Positions 8,201-13,397 of a stretch of DNA of 13,397 bases are shown here, one piece after another; the stretch's first letter is position 1, and each line of letters starts with the position of its first letter. The translations under genes were made by a program, and so were the position numbers. Location: assembly GCA_900642245.1 (NCBI GenBank), contig CAAAJI010000232.1, forward strand, positions 1 through 13,397, in the 5' to 3' direction. The notes under the pieces were generated by a model, which searched no databases, was not told the origin of the DNA, and saw only the letters and a list, made by a program, of their open reading frames with translations. Source of the stretch: Fragilaria radians. Its lineage: Eukaryota > Bacillariophyta > Fragilariophyceae > Fragilariales > Fragilariaceae.

Positions 8201-11177
8201 CGAGTATTTCTTCCTCTACTGTCATAACCCCTAATTTTTGAGCCTCCTGTTTGAGCCATGAGACACATCTATCCGCATTTAGGAGCTTATCACAATCATC
8301 AAGATCCGATTTAAACAACAAGCTTATGTCAAAACGGGATTCTTCCTCATTGTTTTGGTTCTCCTGGGAGAGGGAAGCATGTGCTAAGCCATTGGGAAGG
8401 TTATTCGTCAGGTGGGAATTATCATGAACTTGTATGTACTCGAAACAAGGTGTGACTTCATTGGAACTAAGGAGATGAACTTCGTTTTGCTTAGCCTTTC
8501 GGTCTCCAATACTTTGAATAACATTTGCAATTATCTGAATCCTTTGTTGAGCAATATTTTGCCATTGGCGGATTTCGGATATTTGAGACCGAAGGCGTTG
8601 TTCTTCACTGTCTGTCAAAATTGGAAGAGTCTTGGCTTCCTCCAATAATAACTTCAGTTCATCAAGAGTGCAACGTGATGCCTTAGAAGACCAACGACTC
8701 TTTCCAACTCTTTTGCTTCGTTTTATTGGAGCAGCAGTGGCAACTCGATTGAGCCATCGGTTAATACGATCGACTTCTCGTCGGAGGGAAAGGACTTCTT
8801 CAAGATCAAAAGACAACATTGCCTCCGAATCCAAAATAGCATCTGTCAGCTCAGATATAATTATAGGTGTATCGACTTTGACGTCAATTTTGATCCTGAT
8901 CGGAAATATCTTTCAATCTAATCAAGATATCTTTGTGTTTTTCATACCAAAGTTCGGCCTGCGCAAGTATTCGAGCGATTTTTTGAGGCGCATTTCCAAT
9001 TTGAGCGTGAATAGAGTTTCCTTCTACAACAATACGTCGAAGTGAATCGATAGAGATTTCCTTTGCATGGTTCGTATTTCTTCGATTGTCCCATTCAAGG
9101 TAAGGACCAAACTGAGGAAGAATAACAGGAGAGTTTTGTAATTGGAGGAGCTGAGATCACGCAATATCTAGAAATGCAAACAAAATATTCAAGGTACCTA
9201 CCTCTTCAAACCACATATCTGCTGCCCGAACAATAGCTTTTAATTCCAGCTCATGATCAAGAATCCATAATTCCTTATCGTTACTCTCGTCTGATGGCAA
9301 CCGGTCACGAAGTGACTTCGCCGATTCTAAGTGCTCTCGCAATTCCTCAAGTTTTCCTTTTTTGGAATCCAAACTCTTTGGAATCCACTTTTCTGCCTTT
9401 AATGACCAATTTTTTGCATCCAGCTCCATCTGTAACAATTTCAATGCAGGTAATTCAACGGGTATTCTCACACCTTCTGAACACAGGTCCCAGAGATTTC
9501 CTCCTTCAAGTGACAGCGTGAGTCGCACCTGTGCCATCCAAGTCAGCCGCGACATTCCATCCTTCGGTATACCTGGTACTACTTGTTCTAACTGAGTGAG
9601 CCATCTTGAAGCCATACGACGTCGAGCAACTAGCTTTTCTGTAAATTCGTTCAAATTTAGAGGCATTGTTTCAGCTTGTAAGAGAAGATTTTCGATTTCT
9701 GATAGTGCAATCCTCGATCTAATGGCAATGTGCGATCGTTCGATCCAGATTTCGAGGCTCTGTGCCATTTGCATCCATTTTTGAACAAGAATTGAAGGCA
9801 AACTGACTCTATTAACCTCTCGGATCAGGGTTGTCACAGACCTGACTGTGTTTTTTTCGGGATATTGATACCAGCACGTAATTCGACGTTCTAATTGCTG
9901 AGCCTTTTCTATGCGCTGTTCCAAAATTACAAGATTGCGGAATCGTATTCCAAATGACCTGCCTTCGTTGGATAAAGATATTGCAAATGCAAGATAATCC
10001 TTTTCTGATGAAATAATGTGATCGGAAAGGTTTTTGTTGCTGTTTGGTTCAACCTCTGACAAAAGGGTGTCGACCTTGGTCTGCCAATCGGATATTGCTC
10101 GGCACGATTCGTCAAGGAAGAGTTCTTCTGGAAGAACGAGGGGACAAGAATTTGGTATCGATTTGTCCAGTGCTTCACGTAAAATATCCAAGTCCACACC
10201 TTCTTCGTTGTCCGCTACATAATCTAAAAGCCATGCACGAAAATCTCGAGCTCGTTCCATGTGTGCAACAAGTTTTGAACAGCACATAGAAAGACGACCT
10301 TCTATATCTTCCAATTCTTCATTGTTTATCGCTTCCTTCGATAAATTGTATGCATCTAGATTATTGATCAGGTTTCTCCGATATTCCGATGGAGTTAGTA
10401 ATTGAGATGTTTGCTTGAGAAATTGGAACACTTCTATGAAAGTGGGTCTGTCCTGTGTAGGATCTGATGCTGCGCTCTCCATGGCAAGTCCAAATTCCAA
10501 TATTGAAGACCAAATGCACTTCCAAGAATGATCTGCTTCTTCTCTATCGAATTTTCCAGACACGATGGAAGTAGATGAGTTATAAATCAAAGTGTCGGTG
10601 AAATGCTTTGTTGTACTCGATCTCAAGTCTCCCCACAAAGGCAATTTTTCTTCCAACACGCTACGCCACATTTCTTTGAATTTGTGTGTCGCAGATAATG
10701 AACGGAGTAAAACATTTTCTCGAAGGTTAGTGGATATGCGACGGGCTTTGCGTGCTTTAAACAAAAGGCGCCGACATCACCAAGAAAGGGTGAGTTGAGT
10801 CTGGGGGTAAATAACGTGTTCAACTCAAGATTTTCCTACGTACCAGTACCATGGGAGAGCCGAACTTTCGTATCCCATGCGGCAATATCAATATTTCCGT
10901 GTAAAAAGGTTGCAATGTGATGAAACCATGCCTCGGGGTCTCTAATGCGAAGGTTAGTGCAATTACTTTGACCTTGGTGTAGAAGTTGACACGATTTCCA
11001 AGGCTGATCTTCCTTCTTTATGGATGGCACTGAAATATTTGCTTGATATTTTTCCGAACCTGAAATACTTGATGACATTCTTGTCGCTCGTCGCTTTCTA
11101 CGATTTTGATATTCTGTCGGAGGATTAGTTTTAGTTGACATTTGCGTGAAGTCGACATTGGGATTTCGTTTTATCAT
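5234..11177 (-). CDS. PLU-1 repeat and double-PHD-finger protein, KDM5-like C-terminal half (six exons)
   Basis: Model: exons 11177-10844, 10754-9202, 9150-8948, 8895-7832, 7791-6736 and 6675-5234. All phases agree and give 1883 residues from the internal ATG at 11177. Seen: a basic NRRKRRATR cluster near the N-terminus, then over 1,000 residues of helical repeats ending in conserved tryptophans, such as DELKLLLEEAKTLPI, ASRWLTQLEQVV and LRREVDRINRWLNRV. This is the style of the PLU-1 domain of KDM5/JARID1. PHD1 (about 1174-1219) has CLCRRPY, FMIACDTCNEWYHGSC and CVRC. A further PLU-1-like block precedes PHD2 (about 1614-1659) with CLCGGPSDGSFMLGCDKC and WFHGRC. Both fingers are complete C4HC3. 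The last about 220 residues are acidic and polar. Known: PHD fingers with this aromatic/Met/Trp pattern often bind methylated H3K4. Inferred: a nuclear chromatin reader or scaffold. No JmjC or C5HC2 was seen. The true 5' end is unsettled, because the frame stays open upstream to about 11378. Confidence 0.83.
5909..6046 (-). other. PHD finger 2 of the PLU-1/PHD protein
   Basis: Complete C4HC3 zinc-binding set: CLC, CDKC, the H of WFHGRC and its C, then HCPRC. It retains Met (FML) and Trp (DEWFH), which line the trimethyl-lysine cage in many H3K4me3-binding fingers. The first aromatic of the cage is replaced (GGPSDG), so its binding preference may differ from PHD1. It directly follows a PLU-1-type helix block. 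Confidence 0.9.
6676..6735 (-). other. Intron between exons 5 and 6 of the PLU-1/PHD gene (60 nt)
   Basis: Minus strand: donor GTAAGA after CACGAAG, CTCTGAC branch-like site, acceptor TTTAAG. Removal joins phase 1 to phase 1 (GTG valine) and bypasses in-frame stops. Confidence 0.85.
7289..7426 (-). other. PHD finger 1 of the PLU-1/PHD protein
   Basis: Complete C4HC3 set: CLC, CDTC, the H of EWYHGSC and its C, then TCVRC. The RRPY...FMIACD..NEWYH arrangement gives the Tyr, Met and Trp expected of an H3K4me3 aromatic cage. It is close to the C-terminal fingers of plant KDM5 proteins and to PHF2/PHF8-type fingers. Methyl-lysine binding is inferred from residues, not shown. A very basic helix follows (around 7160-7210 on the DNA). 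Confidence 0.9.
7792..7831 (-). other. Intron between exons 4 and 5 of the PLU-1/PHD gene (40 nt, or 64 nt with the alternative acceptor)
   Basis: Minus strand: canonical donor GTAAGT, then CTCTAACTGAC and acceptor AAAATCAG at 7792. A second acceptor, CAAATCAG at 7768, lies 24 nt further on and is also in frame, preceded by its own TCTCTAAC. The protein differs by eight residues between the two (starting SNQRLK). Confidence 0.85.
8896..8947 (-). other. Probable intron between exons 3 and 4 of the PLU-1/PHD gene (52 nt), or a frameshift
   Basis: The upstream frame stops at a TGA near 8884-8886, and the repeat continues in the +1 frame. A GTATGA donor (8947) and a TTTCCGATCAG acceptor (8896) give a 52-nt intron of the right phase (TG|G tryptophan codon). 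Removing one A from the AAAA at about 8889-8892 would also restore one frame and would keep the helical residues encoded by the proposed intron. Both readings are possible; the intron is slightly favoured because its size matches its neighbours. Confidence 0.55.
9151..9201 (-). other. Intron between exons 2 and 3 of the PLU-1/PHD gene (51 nt)
   Basis: Minus strand: donor GTAGGT after TTTGAAGAG, acceptor GATCTCAG. Joining is phase 0 to phase 0 and reads into LLQLQNSPVILPQFG. An alternative acceptor TTCTAG 19 nt earlier leads to a stop codon and is not supported. Confidence 0.8.
10755..10843 (-). other. Intron between exons 1 and 2 of the PLU-1/PHD gene (89 nt)
   Basis: Minus strand: donor GTACGT after CATGGTACTG, acceptor GTTTAAAG. 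Joining is phase 1 to phase 1 (GCA alanine). A better-looking acceptor, ACCCCCAG (10801), would give a 43-nt intron but hits a stop within about 15 codons. The longer intron is therefore chosen, with moderate confidence. Confidence 0.65.
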
Positions 11178-11378
11178 TTCCTCGCAAAAGACCTTTTGTG
11201 ACAACGGCAACTGAGTCGATTCCGAAAAAGAAGATGTAGGCAACCATTCGTGTGTCGTCGATGTAGATGTTGAAGCACGATACCAACAGGTTCCGCCGTT
11301 CCGTTTCGATTCGACGTCTCCTTGATGCAACGAGAAATGAGAAATCTCTTCCTCAAATAGATGGTTCTGATCTTTCAC
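11178..11378 (-). other. Open upstream extension of exon 1 of the PLU-1/PHD gene
   Basis: The reading frame of the ATG at 11177 stays open upstream for about 67 codons (to GTG at 11378 and slightly beyond) but has no other ATG. Either translation begins at 11177 and this is 5' UTR, or it is coding and joined to an upstream exon. A GTGAAAG acceptor at 11372 gives phase 1, which matches the donor at 11784. The peptide is polar with serine/threonine runs and no recognisable domain. Confidence 0.5.
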
Positions 11379-11784
11379 ATTAGAAAGGGGACGATTAATC
11401 GTTTTGTAGGTGAGTTAGAGATGGAACGTATATAAAAGAAGGAAAAGGATACAACAAAAGTCGAAGTTTTTTTCTTGTCATGAAGTAGTAGCACTACTAC
11501 CAAATCTACGCTCAGGCCATTTCCAACACATGACGATTCACAAAAACCGAGAACTCCAAGCAATTCAACATCACGTTAAATAACAAAGATGCACTTAACA
11601 ATTGAAATATAGAAATGAATCCTCAGATATGGAAATGATGATATGATCGAGTATCTTGGGGGACCATGATCAACATTTCGTTACTCCGAGTAAATCGTCA
11701 ATTCACGGATAAAGCGACGCTATTCAATAACGTATTTCATCCAAAGGATCTACAGGATTCGGCATCAATCGAAACATCACCTAC
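11379..11784. promoter_or_regulatory. Region between the two candidate 5' exons: long intron or promoter
   Basis: No supportable coding sequence. If the exon at 12061-11785 belongs to the PLU-1/PHD gene, this is most of a 413-nt intron, far longer than the others. If not, it holds the promoter of that gene. Seen: TATATAAAAG (11429-11438, in plus orientation), an inverted repeat GTAGTAG-CA-CTACTAC (11485-11500), and a pyrimidine tract with CTAAC on the minus strand just before the 11372 acceptor. Confidence 0.4.
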
Positions 11785-12061
11785 CTTGTAAGCATAATGA
11801 TACTGATGAATCGACTTCGACGGTTTCTTTGTTTTGATGAATGGCAACATCTTCCATTCTATGCGGACATTCCCTTGAATACTTCTCAGGACAAGGTCGA
11901 GAACTCTCATACATCCGTCGAGCTGAAAACTTTCCAACCTTAATCTGATAAATATTTCCTACTCGAGGTTTCATCTCGCGAAACAATCGAGGCTTTTGAG
12001 ACGAAATTTCATTTGTCGAACAATTCGACGACGACGAGGTCCTGAAGGATGATTCTTCCAT
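11785..12061 (-). CDS. Possible first exon (of the PLU-1/PHD gene or of a separate small gene) with an ELM2-like start
   Basis: ATG at 12061 opens about 92 codons, ending at a good donor AAG|GTAGGT (phase 1). Unspliced, it would stop two codons later. The peptide starts MEESSFRTSSSSNCS, is serine-rich, then has KPRVGNIYQIKVGKF. The VGxxYQ pattern resembles the beginning of ELM2 domains of chromatin proteins (MTA, MIER and Snt2 types), but the rest of the domain is not recognisable. Phase and donor match the acceptor at 11372, which would give a protein of about 2040 residues. Alternatively it is an independent small gene or a chance ORF. A TTTTCTAG acceptor-like sequence lies right before the ATG. 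Confidence 0.42.
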
Positions 12062-12121
12062 TCCTAGAAAATATATCTTGTCACGAATCTCTTTATTCTA
12101 TCGGATCTACAGCAAGGTATT

Positions 12122-12373
12122 ATGTACCCTCCCCCTCGCGTGTATGGAGACGCTATGATCTCTCAAGTTCGACAAGGAACTTACAACAATTTGTTGGAAA
12201 ACACTGGAATGGAACAAGTTGAAAATGAGGATTATGAATTTTCGATTTGGTCAGTATTATGTTTGTACGGTACTAGTACTCTTTCATTGAATCTCGCACC
12301 ATTGGTTTTTGAAATAAAGCAACAGATATTTCTTATCATCAAATTCGATATTCTAAATCCACCTACCGATTGA
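12122..12373 (+). CDS. Hypothetical small ORF or first exon, divergent from the 12061 ATG
   Basis: ATG-started frame of 83 residues on the plus strand. The first about 42 residues are polar with an acidic end (MYPPPRVYGDAMISQVRQG, then ENEDYEF). The second half is hydrophobic and rich in L, I and F, as if it were one membrane segment or read-through intron sequence. A GTCAGT donor-like site at 12250 coincides with the change in character, so the first part could be an exon of a longer gene. I do not recognise the protein. It would be head-to-head with the 12061 start, with 60 bp between. Confidence 0.3.
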   Translation: MYPPPRVYGDAMISQVRQGTYNNLLENTGMEQVENEDYEFSIWSVLCLYGTSTLSLNLAPLVFEIKQQIFLIIKFDILNPPTD

Positions 12374-13397
12374 CATTACAAATTTGCATGATTGTAAAAT
12401 TTGATCCCAACACACTTTTTTACATTGACAAGACTTCTTGACGTAAACGTTCTTACCCGCATCAATAAGTTTAAACGTGGTTACACTCAATTCAGTTACT
12501 ATGACCTTCACCTGATCCTCATAAAACATGCTACAATGGAATCTTTTGTAATCACATACAATTGAAGGCCAAAACTCAATCCCTTCACTCTTTTGATCAA
12601 ATGAATTTCAAATAGAATAACTCTCTAGGAACGCAACTACATAACCTCAGGATTTGATTTTCCCCCTTTGATCAGTTCCTTCCTACACTGTTTTCAACAC
12701 CTATCATCTCTGGAATTGAAGTATACCTTGAAAAGACCTTTATCCTTATTACAATGCTCCACTATTACCTACTCCTTACCACAGCTGCTCTTGATAATTT
12801 GAACCTACTCCTTGTATGCCATGTGGATCAAATCTGTAATTCGCAACAAATGTTATCTGTACTTCAGCCTTCTCATGGAAGGAATGAATAGACTTTGAAT
12901 TCTGCAAATTATTCAAGAAGTTATCCTTGAACCATTCGAACTTTGTCTTTTGGCTAAGATAGTTTCACTCCACGTCGGATATAAACTTATATAGAGTGGT
13001 TATACTTTATCTAGCGACAACTAGTCACTTTGGAAGCTTCCCTCTAAACGTGTTTACAGCCCTTTTCACAGCAACTTATAATTCGCTAAATCCAAACGTT
13101 CTTTGTAACTGCTCATAGTTTAGATTATCTTCAACGTTCACTTCATTATTTACCATTATGCAAAGTGCTTCAATAAAGTTGTAACATTGCAACAGATAAC
13201 TTCAGGAGACTTACTTATACCTCATCTGCTTGACATACCTTGAGTTAAGTTCATTAAGATAATACCTAACACTATAGTTTGTAAGCAATACAGCCTAATA
13301 ATACTATATTAAATTAAAAAAAATAAGGCTAAGAGATGTGTGTGTGTGCCGATACTGGAGACATCCAAAGTTATCATTAGTACATAGTAAATAATAG
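12374..13397. other. About 1 kb with no recognisable gene
   Basis: AT-rich, with no ORF of 60 codons or more on either strand and no tRNA-like structure found by eye. Between about 12480 and 12790 the plus strand has clearly more C than G. A (TG)6 run is at 13337-13348 and AATAAA is at about 13172 on the plus strand. It could be intergenic sequence, a non-coding transcript, or a gene of many short exons that cannot be called by eye. Confidence 0.5.

Noticed and set aside
8884..8895. Programmed +1 ribosomal frameshift in the PLU-1 array
   Set aside because: No slippery site with a slow codon or stop of a known type is evident. An intron or a sequencing indel explains the change more simply.
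8632..9045. Plus-strand open frame of 137 codons
   Set aside because: It lies opposite the conserved PLU-1 repeats, spans the 8896-8947 intron or frameshift, and its peptide has no recognisable features. It is an antisense shadow.
10623..10823. Minus-strand frame crossing the proposed 89-nt intron
   Set aside because: It overlaps the PLU-1/PHD exon in another frame. No donor gives the phase needed to join it, and it ends quickly without domain features.
11429..11438. TATATAAAAG as the promoter of a plus-strand gene
   Set aside because: No plus-strand coding sequence follows within several hundred bases. It may be chance in AT-rich DNA, though a role for the minus-strand gene cannot be excluded.
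11375..11563. Minus-strand frame of 62 codons upstream of exon 1
   Set aside because: It starts at a non-ATG codon, reads through a T-rich tract, and is better explained as intron or promoter sequence.
11737..11937. Minus-strand frame overlapping the 12061-11785 exon in another phase
   Set aside because: It runs straight through the AAG|GTAGGT donor and shows no domain. The ATG-started frame with the VGxxYQ motif is the better candidate.
12930..12960. TTCGAA-containing stretch that looks like a tRNA T-loop
   Set aside because: The flanking bases do not form a T-stem, and no acceptor or anticodon arm could be found.
13337..13348. TG dinucleotide run as a telomere-like or functional repeat
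   Set aside because: Only six units, so it is an ordinary short microsatellite.

Overview
The window is nuclear DNA from a eukaryote with a compact genome. The genes are long and interrupted by very short GT-AG introns (about 40-89 nt) that often carry a CTAAC/CTGAC-like branch site close to the acceptor. AT content is roughly 60%. No bacterial-style operons, ribosome binding sites, tRNAs, rRNAs, CRISPR arrays or mobile elements were seen. The tiny introns and the plant/algal-like KDM5-type C-terminal half favour a unicellular alga such as a Galdieria-like red alga. A small-genome fungus or other protist cannot be excluded; this is inference only.

Layout, left to right. Positions 1-168 are the 3' flank of the first gene. 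Positions 169-4820 (minus strand) hold a two-exon gene for an HFM1/MER3-type meiotic DNA helicase (Ski2-like helicase core, winged-helix and Sec63-like region, long disordered tail). A possible 5' exon lies at 4911-4966. Positions 4967-5233 are a short intergenic or promoter stretch. Positions 5234-11177 or beyond (minus strand) hold a six-exon gene for a roughly 1,880-residue protein. It consists mainly of PLU-1-type helical repeats, with two PHD fingers near the C-terminus. It resembles the C-terminal half of KDM5/JARID1 histone H3K4 demethylases, but I see no JmjN, ARID, JmjC or C5HC2 domain in the window. Positions 11785-12061 (minus) are an open, ATG-initiated stretch that ends in a splice donor. 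It is phase-compatible with the PLU-1 gene and may be its first exon; it carries a VGxxYQ motif reminiscent of the start of an ELM2 domain. Positions 12122-12373 (plus) are a small uncertain ORF. Positions 12374-13397 show no convincing gene.

The two main genes belong to processes that are linked in other eukaryotes: MER3/HFM1 promotes interfering crossovers in meiosis, and PHD fingers of this type commonly read H3K4 methylation, a mark of open chromatin and recombination hotspots. They lie head-to-tail on one strand with about 270-410 bp between them. Nothing in the sequence proves a functional link.

The points most worth checking are the catalytic-half-less KDM5-like architecture, the unresolved 5' end with its ELM2-like exon, and a local frame change near 8890-8947 that is either a 52-nt intron or a 1-nt frameshift.
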